Shown: positions 1 to 6,394 of the stretch, piece by piece
Layout of the letters: each line of letters opens with the position of its first letter
Position numbering within the stretch: the first letter of the stretch is position 1
Assembly (NCBI GenBank): GCA_021792485.1
Contig: JAJYUO010000028.1
Location: 1-10,706 of the forward strand
Direction of reading: 5' to 3'
Origin: Thermoplasmata archaeon
GTDB lineage: Archaea > Thermoplasmatota > Thermoplasmata > Lutacidiplasmatales > UBA184
DNA: 10,706 nt
Made by a program: the position numbers and the translations under genes
The notes under the pieces: model-generated
Told to the model about the DNA's origin: nothing
What the model saw: only the letters and a program-made list of their open reading frames with translations
Database searches by the model: none

Positions 1-98
1 GGGCGAAACGGAAGGGTCCATCGGTCGATGTGCGGATCGGCCATGCTCGTCTCGACGTCCCCCACTCCCGCGGCCAGTATCTGCTCTCGCGCCGCCAA
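1..98 (-). CDS. Possible 5' end of a minus-strand gene leaving the window (hypothetical)
   Basis: A reading frame runs off the left edge on the minus strand. It can start at a TTG at position 98, preceded by a strong purine-rich GGAGGGGAGG stretch about nine bases upstream. An internal ATG lies at position 44. The first residues after the ATG read MADPHIDRWTLPFR. Codons are mostly G/C-ending with many G-starting codons, as in the confident genes. However, the other two minus frames are also open here, and only about 32 codons are visible. No family is recognised. The start and even the existence of the gene are uncertain. Confidence 0.28.
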   Translation of the reverse strand, partial: MAAREQILAAGVGDVETSMADPHIDRWTLPFR

Positions 99-253
99 AT
101 CCCCGCGCCTCCCCTCCTCGATCGGCCCCGAACGCAGGGACCCGCGGTGGGGCCGCTCTCCCGCGGCACCACCTCTTCGAGATCGGCCGGGAGAAAGACA
201 GGCGGAAACGAAGCGGGAGCGCCCTAGATACTGTGGACCTCCGGCATCGAATC

Positions 254-261
254 AATCAAAA
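254..261 (-). promoter_or_regulatory. Possible archaeal TATA box (TTTTGATT)
   Basis: Read on the minus strand this is TTTTGATT, inside the most AT-rich stretch of a GC-rich gap. It lies 76 bases downstream of the end of the cysteine-containing gene. It resembles the TTTGAT cores found ahead of the PLP-enzyme and glycerate-kinase genes. Transcription would begin near 231 and run left toward the edge, so any gene there would have a leader. The rest of 99-336 shows no convincing gene, RNA or repeat. Confidence 0.28.
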
Positions 262-336
262 CGACTCTTCCGGGAACCGATCGGGCCCGCGGCCCGCGTC
301 TCCACGGGCGCCGGGCCGGAAGCTCCGGCGAACCGC

Positions 337-936
337 TCACCCTCGTGCTCCGGGGCTCGCTCCGCGCGCACGGCGCGAGGACGGGATCCGACGGGTCGCC
401 CGGCCCCGACGATCCCTAACGCGCGAGATCGAGGTCCGGCGCGCGCAGGCCGGGCACGACCCCTCCGGGCTCGTAGGGTCCGTAACGAAGAACACCGGCG
501 TCGGGTGCGTACGGCGGTAGCAAACGAACAGGCGACGCTCGGATCCGTTCCGCGCCTTGAACGGGTAGACCCTCCAGTACACCGCATGGAGGTTCCTTCG
601 CGGTCGAGAGCGGGCCAGAAAGCCCTCCGCCGCCGGGCCGAGTTCCGGCCCATGGCGCGTCGCGGTCCTCAGATCCCGCGATCGCACCAGCGAGGCCGGC
701 ACGGACCATCGTCGCAGGATGCGCCGGACCTGGGGCGTAGGGTCGCGCGAGCCCCACTCGACGTACACCACCACCGAGACGACTCCCGAGGGGCACGCAC
801 GGATCGACCAGGTCCCGGGGAGCGAGCTCTGCGGCGATCGCACGCGGATTGGTCGGTCGCAGTGACGGTAGCAGGTGCCACCGGGCGAGGCAAGAGCGCG
901 CCGCAGGACCGGGGGCAGCGAGCCGCGCCGGGTCAT
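337..936 (-). CDS. Hypothetical cysteine-containing protein coupled to a thioredoxin-like gene
   Basis: This gene encodes a 199-residue protein that is not recognised. Its ATG overlaps the stop of the upstream thioredoxin-like gene (ATGA), which strongly suggests one operon with coupled translation and fixes the start. Six cysteines are visible: C22 and C26 (CYRHC), C48, C139, and C161/C164 (CPAC). The last pair could bind zinc or form a redox disulfide. A short hydrophobic stretch, VVSVVVYV (52-59), looks like a buried strand rather than a membrane segment. The middle (about residues 50-165) looks like a folded domain. The last 30 residues are Arg/Gly/Ser-rich and may be disordered. Pairing with a CxxC thioredoxin-fold protein suggests it could be a redox partner or client, but that is inference. 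Confidence 0.55.
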   Translation of the reverse strand: MTRRGSLPPVLRRALASPGGTCYRHCDRPIRVRSPQSSLPGTWSIRACPSGVVSVVVYVEWGSRDPTPQVRRILRRWSVPASLVRSRDLRTATRHGPELGPAAEGFLARSRPRRNLHAVYWRVYPFKARNGSERRLFVCYRRTHPTPVFFVTDPTSPEGSCPACARRTSISRVRDRRGRATRRIPSSRRARGASPGARG

Positions 937-1298
937 GGGCTCGCCCGGGCCCGAGCCTGACGCGCCCACGCGCTCGCCAACAGGTCCCGCCACGCCTTGG
1001 CCGTACGCGGCACCTGCTCGGAGAATCCGGTCAGGAGGTGCTGCACCGTCCCGTCCGACCACTCGAGGAACACTTGCGGGATGAGGTAATCCGGGGCGTC
1101 GTCGCCGTGCGCCTTCACGATCCGGTCGGCGATCTTCCCCTGGCCCCCCCGATCGATGTCCAACGTGCGAAGCGGGACCTTCAGGTGGGCAGCGAGCCGC
1201 TCGCCGTAGCGGACCGATAGCGGCACGCAATGAGGGCACCACGCGGCCAGGACGATCGTGAGGCGGCGCGGTCGGGGCGAGGCTCGTCGGGAAGACAC
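933..1298 (-). CDS. Small thioredoxin-fold protein (CPHC)
   Basis: This is a 121-residue thioredoxin-like protein, probably a cytosolic thiol-disulfide oxidoreductase or glutaredoxin-like protein. The first strand (LTIVLAAW) leads directly into the active site CPHC (C21-C24), followed by the expected helix. The conserved cis-proline region is YLIPQVF (P74), followed by a typical SDGTVQHLLTGF hairpin and a C-terminal helix. The frame is open further upstream. The GTG at 1298 was chosen because it gives the normal short lead into the first strand and lies about 25 bases downstream of a TATA-like TTTTGTGA. GTGs at 1316 and 1322 are alternatives. Its stop overlaps the ATG of the next gene. No signal peptide is seen. 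The specific client is unknown. Confidence 0.75.
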   Translation of the reverse strand: MSSRRASPRPRRLTIVLAAWCPHCVPLSVRYGERLAAHLKVPLRTLDIDRGGQGKIADRIVKAHGDDAPDYLIPQVFLEWSDGTVQHLLTGFSEQVPRTAKAWRDLLASAWARQARARASP

Positions 1299-1318
1299 GA
1301 ATGGCGCACGCGGCACGA

Positions 1319-1326
1319 TCACAAAA
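1319..1326 (-). promoter_or_regulatory. Possible TATA box for the thioredoxin-like gene
   Basis: Minus-strand TTTTGTGA is centred about 25 bases upstream of the GTG at 1298, the expected distance for a leaderless archaeal transcript. It stands out in GC-rich surroundings. A GTG at 1322 lies inside the element, so the box and the start call depend on each other. Confidence 0.35.
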
Positions 1327-1779
1327 CCTCGATGTTCGGCGACGGCGTGCCCGACGCCATCGCCCGCGAGAGGGGAAGCGCGACGCGGAGGAGGGCGGGC
1401 ATATCGCCGTCCGAGGTCGCGAGAGGGGGTGGTCGGACCGAGTACGGCGTGCGAATCGAGCGAACGGTTCTGATCGGCCTCTACCCGTTCACCCGGTACT
1501 TCCACCGGTTCGACCCGGTCGGAGTCGTTCGAGAGCTCTCCGGGCCCGCGACACCCGGGTACCCCGCACGCTGGGCGTCGAGTTCTTATCGGCCGGGTTC
1601 GGCTACATGGGAACGAGCGACGTTGACGGCCCTCTGGGGATGAGCCCCGCCACCTCGCCGACCGCGATCTTCTCGACTGCCTCCGAATGGAGGGGATACC
1701 GCCGCGGGAGCTCAGGCGCCTGGTTCAACGCTGCGCGGTCCGCGGGATAGGAGCGCGGCCGGCAGCCCGTCGTCGAAGG
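1327..1779. other. Intergenic stretch without a convincing gene
   Basis: This stretch lies between two minus-strand genes. The one coding-like segment is a plus-strand frame from a GTG at 1449 to a stop ending at 1643 (64 codons). It starts VRIERTVLIGLYPFTRYFHRF and has C/G-ending codons in its first half, but the second half loses that bias and no family is recognised. It could be a small gene, a remnant or chance. An AT-rich TTCTTATC at 1583-1590 could act as a weak promoter element in either direction. No hairpin, terminator or repeat stands out. Confidence 0.3.
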
Positions 1780-2802
1780 CTACGCCGTGGATCGTCCGCA
1801 GTCCAAGACGAGCGCGCCCGCAACCCGGCCGGCCTTGAGGTCGGCGAGCGCCTCGTTCGCCCCTTCGAGCGGACGGACCTCGACGGTGCTACGGAGGCCC
1901 AAACGGACCGCGAGATCGAGGAACTCGTGCGCATCGGCGCGAGTGTTCGCCTCGACGCTCGCGATCTTCCGCTCGCCGAACAACCAGCGATCGTAGTCGA
2001 TGGGCGGAATCGGGCTCACGTGAATGCCGGCGATCGCGACCGTCGCTCCCTTGCGGACCTCGCGGAGGGCGTCGATCACGACCGATCCGACCGGCGCGAA
2101 CACGATCGCCCCGTCGAGCGTGGGTTCGACCGACGGCCGCGGCTCGGTGGTCAGGACGGTCTCGGCCGCCCCGAGCGAGCGGGCGAGGGCGAGGTGCGTC
2201 GCGGTGCGCGAATAGGCGACCGTGTCGAAGCCCAGCTTCGACGCGAGCTGCAGGGTCAGGTGCGCGGACCCGCCGAATCCGAAGAATCCGATCCGCCCGC
2301 CGAACCGGGGCATCGCGGTCTTGAGGGCGCGATAGCCGATGAGCCCCGCACACATGAACGGCGCCCAGCCCGCGGAGTCTCCCTCGGGAGGAAGGCGGAA
2401 CACGTAGCCCTCCCGGCCGATCACGAACGGCGCATAGCCTCCGTTCTCGCTGTAGCCCGTGAACGTCTTCGCGTCGCAGAGGTTCTCGCGTCCGGTCACG
2501 CAGTACTCGCACCGACCGCAGGTGCGGTGGAGCCACGGGACCCCGACCCGATCTCCGACGGACAGCGTACGCACTCCCGACCCGAGACGGGCGACGGTCC
2601 CCACGATCTCGTGGCCGGGGATCACCGAGGGCCGGACGGGAGGCAGGTCCCCCTCGATCACGTGGAGGTCCGTGCGGCAGACGCCGCAGACATCGACCCG
2701 GACGAGGACCTCGTTCTCCATCGGTTCCGGGACGGGCACCTCCTCGACCCTGAGCGGCCGGCTGCCGACCGGGCCGGGTTCGTGGAGCGTCATCGCCCTC
2801 AT
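1780..2802 (-). CDS. Zinc-dependent alcohol dehydrogenase (medium-chain MDR family)
   Basis: This 340-residue protein has normal length for a medium-chain alcohol dehydrogenase, which reversibly oxidises alcohols to aldehydes or ketones with NAD(P). An N-terminal GroES-like domain holds the catalytic zinc ligands C42 (GVCRTDLH), H64/E65 (PGHE) and C151 (FMCAG). It also holds the four structural-zinc cysteines C95, C98, C101 and C109. The Rossmann domain begins at GFFGFGGSAH (172-181). The strand-two end reads AYSR, with no acidic residue, which hints at NADP(H) preference. The ATG at 2802 overlaps the stop of the PLP-enzyme gene (ATGA); a second ATG nine bases in is an alternative. Coupling suggests it may act on a product of that enzyme. 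The FTGY/GGYA segment resembles the AdhA-like alcohol dehydrogenase clade. Confidence 0.9.
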   Translation of the reverse strand: MRAMTLHEPGPVGSRPLRVEEVPVPEPMENEVLVRVDVCGVCRTDLHVIEGDLPPVRPSVIPGHEIVGTVARLGSGVRTLSVGDRVGVPWLHRTCGRCEYCVTGRENLCDAKTFTGYSENGGYAPFVIGREGYVFRLPPEGDSAGWAPFMCAGLIGYRALKTAMPRFGGRIGFFGFGGSAHLTLQLASKLGFDTVAYSRTATHLALARSLGAAETVLTTEPRPSVEPTLDGAIVFAPVGSVVIDALREVRKGATVAIAGIHVSPIPPIDYDRWLFGERKIASVEANTRADAHEFLDLAVRLGLRSTVEVRPLEGANEALADLKAGRVAGALVLDCGRSTA

Positions 2803-3926
2803 CGGTGATCCTCGGTCGCGGTGGCGAGGGCCGCGGCGATGTCGTCGACCAGATCGTCGGCGCTCTCGCAGCCGGCACTCAACCGAATGAATCCGTCGGG
2901 CAGGGACTCTCCGGCCCACCGACCCCGGCGCTCGGCGGTGGTATGGACCCCGCCGAAGCTGGTCGCGGCGAACACCAATCGGCAGGCGTGCAGGAACCGG
3001 TCGGCGGTCGCCCGGTCCGCGAGCTCGAAGCTCACGATGGGGCCGAATCGGTGCATTTGGCGGGAGGCAATCGGGTAGGATGGGTCCGAGGGAAGCCCGG
3101 GATACCGTACCTGTCGGACCTCGGGGCGGCCTTGGAGGAACCGCGCGATCGCGAGGGCGTTCGCCGAGGCCCGCTCGAGACGGACGTCCATCGTGGCGAG
3201 CGAGCGGTGCGCGAGCCAGACCTCCATCGGTCCGGCGATCGCGCCCTGCTCGTCGCGCCCCCTTCGGAGTCGGCCCGCACGCTCGGGATCCCGCACCGCT
3301 ACGTGCCCGAGGATGAGATCGCTATGTCCGGCCAGCGCCTTCGAGTCGCTCGCGACGGAGAAGTCGGCGCCCAGCTCGAGCGGGCGCTGAGCGAGTACGG
3401 TCGCCGTCGTGTTGTCCACGGCGACCAGCGCTCCCCGCCGGTGGGCTTCGACGGTCAATTGGGCCAGGTCGCACACGTCGAGCATGGGATTGCTCGGCGA
3501 CTCGAGCCAGACGAGAGTCGCGCCCTCGAACAGGTCCGCGAACTTCGGATCCGAGGTTGGCGCCATTCGGACCTCGACGCCCAGCGGGGCGTAGAACTCC
3601 CGGGCGACGCGACGCGCGAGATTGTATCCATCGGAAGGCATGACCAAGACGCGGGGCCCCGGGGCGCGCAGGAGCACGTCGGCCCAGACCGCGTTCACGG
3701 CCGCCATCCCCGACGCGTAGACGAGCGCGGACCCCCCCTCGAGGTCGCCGAGCGCTTGCTCGAACCGCGTCCAGGTCGGATTGCCATTGCGGCCGTACGT
3801 GTACCGGGAACTCGACGGCTCACCTTCCAGGAAGAATTTCGAGGCGAAGGTCGGCCCGGGAAGGAACGGCTCTCCTTGAGCCGGGGCGGGAATCCCCGCC
3901 TTGATCACGCGGGTAGCGTCACGCAT
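2799..3926 (-). CDS. Cystathionine gamma-synthase/gamma-lyase family PLP enzyme
   Basis: This 375-residue protein is a full-length member of the Cys/Met-metabolism PLP family (fold type I). Members catalyse gamma- or beta-elimination or replacement on cystathionine, homocysteine, methionine or O-acylhomoserine. Visible landmarks are YGRNGNPT (44-51, the Tyr and Arg that bind the neighbouring subunit's cofactor), ASGMAA (71-76), the catalytic Tyr in SDGYN (Y101), LESPSNP (141-147), the PLP-contacting Asp in VDNT (D171), the PLP lysine in SDSK (K196) followed by AGHSD, and RLSAGCE (348-354). The usual SLGGxES motif reads SFGGVHT, so H328 sits where most relatives have Glu, a position linked to substrate choice. 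Lyase and synthase cannot be separated from this sequence. It is the first gene of an ATGA-coupled pair with the zinc alcohol dehydrogenase. Confidence 0.9.
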   Translation of the reverse strand: MRDATRVIKAGIPAPAQGEPFLPGPTFASKFFLEGEPSSSRYTYGRNGNPTWTRFEQALGDLEGGSALVYASGMAAVNAVWADVLLRAPGPRVLVMPSDGYNLARRVAREFYAPLGVEVRMAPTSDPKFADLFEGATLVWLESPSNPMLDVCDLAQLTVEAHRRGALVAVDNTTATVLAQRPLELGADFSVASDSKALAGHSDLILGHVAVRDPERAGRLRRGRDEQGAIAGPMEVWLAHRSLATMDVRLERASANALAIARFLQGRPEVRQVRYPGLPSDPSYPIASRQMHRFGPIVSFELADRATADRFLHACRLVFAATSFGGVHTTAERRGRWAGESLPDGFIRLSAGCESADDLVDDIAAALATATEDHR

Positions 3927-3947
3927 ACGGCGAAGGGACCGTTCCGG

Positions 3948-3955
3948 CCATCAAA
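3948..3955 (-). promoter_or_regulatory. Possible TATA box for the PLP-enzyme/ADH operon
   Basis: Minus-strand TTTGATGG, preceded by CGG, is centred about 25 bases upstream of the ATG at 3926. The same CGGTTTGAT core appears ahead of the gene at 10458 at a similar distance. A leaderless transcript is the likely reading. No Shine-Dalgarno sequence is seen before this ATG. Confidence 0.4.
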
Positions 3956-4039
3956 CCGTCTTCGGGCACCGAACGACCGGCCCGTCCGAAGCAACCGCCG
4001 GGTCCGGCGTCGGCGAACGGACGAGGCGGGAGGGCCGGG

Positions 4040-4597
4040 CTAGCCCGATTGGAGCGGGAGCCCCAGGGCCTCAAGTACGTCCTCGTGAGAGCGCGCCATG
4101 TCCTCCCGCTTCAGCGTTCTCACATCGACGAGGGCGAGCTCCTTCCACGCGGGGGTCGGGGCGAGCTCGGACGCGAGCAGCGGCCCCGTGAACACGAATC
4201 CGAGGTCCCAGTGGCTTCCAAGGTTGGGAAAGCGACGCGGCGTAGCGACGTCCGAGAAGATCCGCGGCGCTTCGAGCGGCCGGTCGCGCGGCAACCCCAG
4301 CTGCTCGACCAGGATGCGGCGCGCCGCAGCTTCCGGCGCTTCGCCGAAGATGAGGTGCGAAGACGGGATCATCCATCCTTTCGAGTGGATCTCGGCGCGC
4401 TGGGCGTCGAGTGCCCCGATGTGGTCCCAGGGAGCACGGGGATCGAGATGCCCTAGGAGGATCCGGTGCGCGTTCGACGGGTCGCGCAACACCACGAACG
4501 CGGAGAGGCACATGCCTCCCTTCGGAACCTCCGTAATCGAGAGAGAGGTCCCCGCCGGAGGGGGCGCAAATCGGCAGAACGCACGATCGGTCGACAT
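4040..4597 (-). CDS. Nudix-fold protein with a degenerate Nudix box
   Basis: This 185-residue protein looks like a Nudix hydrolase, a family that cleaves nucleoside diphosphates linked to another group. The core strand CLSAFVVLRD (30-39) is followed by the Nudix-box region at 80-102. Against the consensus Gx5Ex7REUxEExGU, the sequence has S80 for Gly, E86, R94, I95 for the first catalytic Glu, E98, Q99 for the next Glu, and G101. Two of the three metal-binding glutamates in the REUxEE part are therefore missing, so ordinary Nudix hydrolysis may be lost or changed. The ATG at 4597 was chosen because a TATA-like CGATATCT lies about 25 bases upstream; an in-frame ATG at 4654 is less likely. No operon partner is evident. 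Confidence 0.75.
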   Translation of the reverse strand: MSTDRAFCRFAPPPAGTSLSITEVPKGGMCLSAFVVLRDPSNAHRILLGHLDPRAPWDHIGALDAQRAEIHSKGWMIPSSHLIFGEAPEAAARRILVEQLGLPRDRPLEAPRIFSDVATPRRFPNLGSHWDLGFVFTGPLLASELAPTPAWKELALVDVRTLKREDMARSHEDVLEALGLPLQSG

Positions 4598-4617
4598 GCT
4601 CGCCCTAGACGCCCGCG

Positions 4618-4625
4618 AGATATCG
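4618..4625 (-). promoter_or_regulatory. Possible TATA box for the Nudix-like gene
   Basis: Minus-strand CGATATCT is centred about 25 bases upstream of the ATG at 4597, in GC-rich sequence. This fits a leaderless transcript and supports that start over the upstream ATG. Confidence 0.35.
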
Positions 4626-4861
4626 GCCTTGCTCTCGCTCGCACCGGGGGCCATTCCATCCCCGAACGGATCGCGGGAGACGACCCGAGGGCCGAGGTGG
4701 CGGCACGGCGCCGGTCGCGTCGGGTCGGGGCGCAGGAGCCGGGCGCGCGACCGGCGCGAACCCGATGTGGCGCGGGAGTACGTTCGCCCCGAAGACGAAC
4801 AGGACGACGCGCGGGCCGAACAGAGCTGGCGCAGGGAGGTCGGGGTCGAAGCGGCTCCTGC

Positions 4862-4869
4862 TCAAATAC
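4862..4869 (+). promoter_or_regulatory. Possible TATA box for the Fur-like/Fe-ADH-like operon
   Basis: TCAAATAC is the most AT-rich octamer in this stretch. It is centred about 27 bases upstream of the ATG at 4893, the distance seen at the other candidate leaderless starts in this window. Confidence 0.38.
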
Positions 4870-4892
4870 CGGGAGAGGAGTGCTCGCGGGCC

Positions 4893-5195
4893 ATGAGCCC
4901 GGGACGGCCGGCGAAACGCGTGCCTCGCGCCCGGGCACGGCCCCCTTCCCGAAGGAGCCGGCGGGCCGCAACCTCTGCCAAATCACGACGGACGCCCCAC
5001 CTCTCGGAGCCCCCGCACGGTCACATCGTCTGCCGTAGCTGCGGGCGGATCCACCCGCTCGAGCTCGTTCCGGCCGACTGCGACGTCCTGGTCGAGATGA
5101 CCGCGCGCGGACCGACCGGCTGGGCCGTCGAACGCGTCGCCTACTCGATCGCCGCGGTGTGCCCGAAGTGCCGTCGGGCGGCTGCCGCGGCGTGA
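4893..5195 (+). CDS. Small zinc protein resembling the C-terminal half of Fur, with a basic N-terminal tail
   Basis: This is a 100-residue protein in two parts. Residues 43-93 resemble the dimerisation and metal-binding half of Fur-family regulators: HGHIVCRSCGRI, a mixed strand/helix segment, then VCPKC. The two CxxC pairs are C47/C50 and C90/C93, the arrangement of Fur's structural zinc site. Residues 1-36 are strongly basic and contain PGRPAKR, which resembles an AT-hook core. No winged helix, the usual Fur DNA-binding domain, is present. A TATA-like box about 27 bases upstream supports the ATG at 4893; a GTG at 4920 is also possible. The stop lies 29 bases before the Fe-ADH-like gene, so the two probably form an operon. 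A metal- or redox-responsive regulator is a reasonable guess. A simple zinc-ribbon protein is the alternative. Confidence 0.65.
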   Translation: MSPGRPAKRVPRARARPPSRRSRRAATSAKSRRTPHLSEPPHGHIVCRSCGRIHPLELVPADCDVLVEMTARGPTGWAVERVAYSIAAVCPKCRRAAAAA

Positions 5196-5211
5196 GCCGC
5201 AACCTCTCGAT

Positions 5212-5218
5212 GGAGGGG
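5212..5218 (+). promoter_or_regulatory. Ribosome binding site GGAGGGG
   Basis: GGAGG with eight bases to the ATG at 5225 is a good Shine-Dalgarno match and decides the start over the in-frame ATG at 5210. It is the clearest such site in the window. It fits an internal operon gene translated from a leadered message, in contrast to the apparently leaderless first genes. Confidence 0.7.
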
Positions 5219-5224
5219 CCATCG

Positions 5225-6382
5225 ATGTCGGGCTTCTTCGTCAGCCCGCGCGTCGCCTTCGGCCCGGGCGCAATCGAACAGCTCGCCGGTCTCGGACCCC
5301 ATCGCGTGCTGCTGCTCGTCGCCCCGAGCGTGAGCGGGCTCGACGGCGTGCGTCGGATCGAGGAGTTCGTCCGCCACCTCGAGATCGAGAGTTCGACTCG
5401 GATCCGGGCCCGCGAACCGGCGACGGTCGAGCAGGCGGAGCGGCTGGCTTCGGAGATCGGTACTTCGTTCGACACGATCGTGGCAATCGGAGGAGGGCAG
5501 ACCATCGACCTGGCGAAGGCGGTACGAGCGCGCCTCACGCGACCGGACCTCTCCTTGACCGACTGGACCCCGCTCACGGACATCCCCACGAGCGGAGGGC
5601 CCCGTCTCCTAGCGCTTCCCTCCACCGCAGGGAGCGGAAGCGAGATGACCGGCACGGCGCACCTCTACGACGCGCAAGGTGGAACGATCGAGCTCTCCCA
5701 CCGAACGCTCGCCCCCGACTGGGCGCTCCTAGATCCGGCGATGGCGAGCGCGGTCCCGGCCTCGCTCATGATCCCGACGGGCTTCGAGGTGATCGCCCAT
5801 GCGATGGAGGCGTTGGTCTCGGAGTGGGCCAACCCGTTTACCGACGCGCTCGCCCGGGATGCCCTCGCGTCCGGCGTCGCGGGCCTGCCGAAGCTCGCGC
5901 GCCAGCCGCGGGACGCGGGCGCTCGGACGGACGTGTACTACGCGGCGGGTCGCGCCGGGCTCGCGAGCGCCAACGCCTCTCTCGGCCTCGCCCACGCGCT
6001 GGCCCGCGCCCTAGCGCCGGAATTCCCGGCGCTCGGCTACGCGCGTCTCCTCGCGATGACGCTCCCTCCGACGATCGACTACAATTTCCCGTCAGCCCGT
6101 GACCGTTACCAGAAGGTCGGCGAAGAGTTTTCGGGGGGAGGGGACGCTGCGTTCGCGCCCCTCAGCGAGCGGGTTCGCTCCTTCGCGAAGGCGGCGGGCC
6201 TCGCGAGCGACCTAAAAGCCGCAGGCATCGATGCGGTCATGTCCCCCGAGCGCCGGACCGTCGTGGTCGAACGCGTGCGCCGATCGACCTCGATCGTCGG
6301 AAATCCCCGGGTCCCCTCGCCGGGGGAAATCGGCCGGTTGGTCGACCGGGTCCAAGGGGGCTCGGAGCGGACCCCCCCATAG
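5225..6382 (+). CDS. Iron-containing alcohol dehydrogenase family protein with altered metal ligands
   Basis: This 385-residue protein has the group III (iron-type) alcohol dehydrogenase fold. The N-terminal dinucleotide-binding half contains AIGGGQTIDLAKA (88-100; relatives have GGGS) and ALPSTAGSGSEMT (130-142). The C-terminal helical half contains GFEVIAHAMEALVS and GLAHALARAL. Canonical enzymes bind metal with Asp, His, His, His. Here E188 replaces the Asp, H192 and H257 are present, and G271 occupies the position fourteen residues after H257 where the last His is expected. Metal identity and activity are therefore uncertain. Related groups such as glycerol-1-phosphate dehydrogenase and 3-dehydroquinate synthase share the fold, but their hallmark motifs are not evident. 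The gene follows the Fur-like gene after 29 bases and converges on the PhoU-type gene with only twelve bases between their stops. Confidence 0.85.
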   Translation: MSGFFVSPRVAFGPGAIEQLAGLGPHRVLLLVAPSVSGLDGVRRIEEFVRHLEIESSTRIRAREPATVEQAERLASEIGTSFDTIVAIGGGQTIDLAKAVRARLTRPDLSLTDWTPLTDIPTSGGPRLLALPSTAGSGSEMTGTAHLYDAQGGTIELSHRTLAPDWALLDPAMASAVPASLMIPTGFEVIAHAMEALVSEWANPFTDALARDALASGVAGLPKLARQPRDAGARTDVYYAAGRAGLASANASLGLAHALARALAPEFPALGYARLLAMTLPPTIDYNFPSARDRYQKVGEEFSGGGDAAFAPLSERVRSFAKAAGLASDLKAAGIDAVMSPERRTVVVERVRRSTSIVGNPRVPSPGEIGRLVDRVQGGSERTPP

Positions 6383-6394
6383 GTAACGGGCGGC

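Noticed and set aside
1..336. Search for a tRNA or other RNA gene near the left edge
   Set aside because: No cloverleaf-like pairing, T-loop or box motifs could be seen. The only notable items are a TATA-like box and a weak partial reading frame.
28..960. Long plus-strand open frame (310 codons)
   Set aside because: Its product is Arg/Pro/Ala-rich with no domain. It lies antisense to the thioredoxin-like and cysteine-containing genes, as expected of open frames in GC-rich DNA.
1687..4043. Two long plus-strand open frames (373 and 412 codons)
   Set aside because: Both are antisense to the zinc alcohol dehydrogenase and the PLP enzyme, whose catalytic motifs are clear on the minus strand. The plus-strand products show only Arg/Glu/Asp-rich composition.
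4605..4865. Minus-strand 86-codon frame starting at TTG just upstream of the Nudix-like gene
   Set aside because: It contains a short hydrophobic stretch (VVLFVFGANVLP) and fair codon use at first, but it has no ATG or GTG start, no Shine-Dalgarno site and no recognised family, and it covers the candidate TATA box of the Nudix-like gene. A small operon gene cannot be excluded.
4919..4939. Inverted repeat CGTGCC/GGCACG with a nine-base loop
   Set aside because: A six-base GC stem is expected by chance in DNA this GC-rich. There is no T-tract, and it lies inside the Fur-like reading frame.
4453..5655. Minus-strand open frame of 400 codons
   Set aside because: It is antisense to the Fur-like gene and the start of the Fe-ADH-like gene, and its Ser/Arg/Pro-rich product has no recognisable domain.
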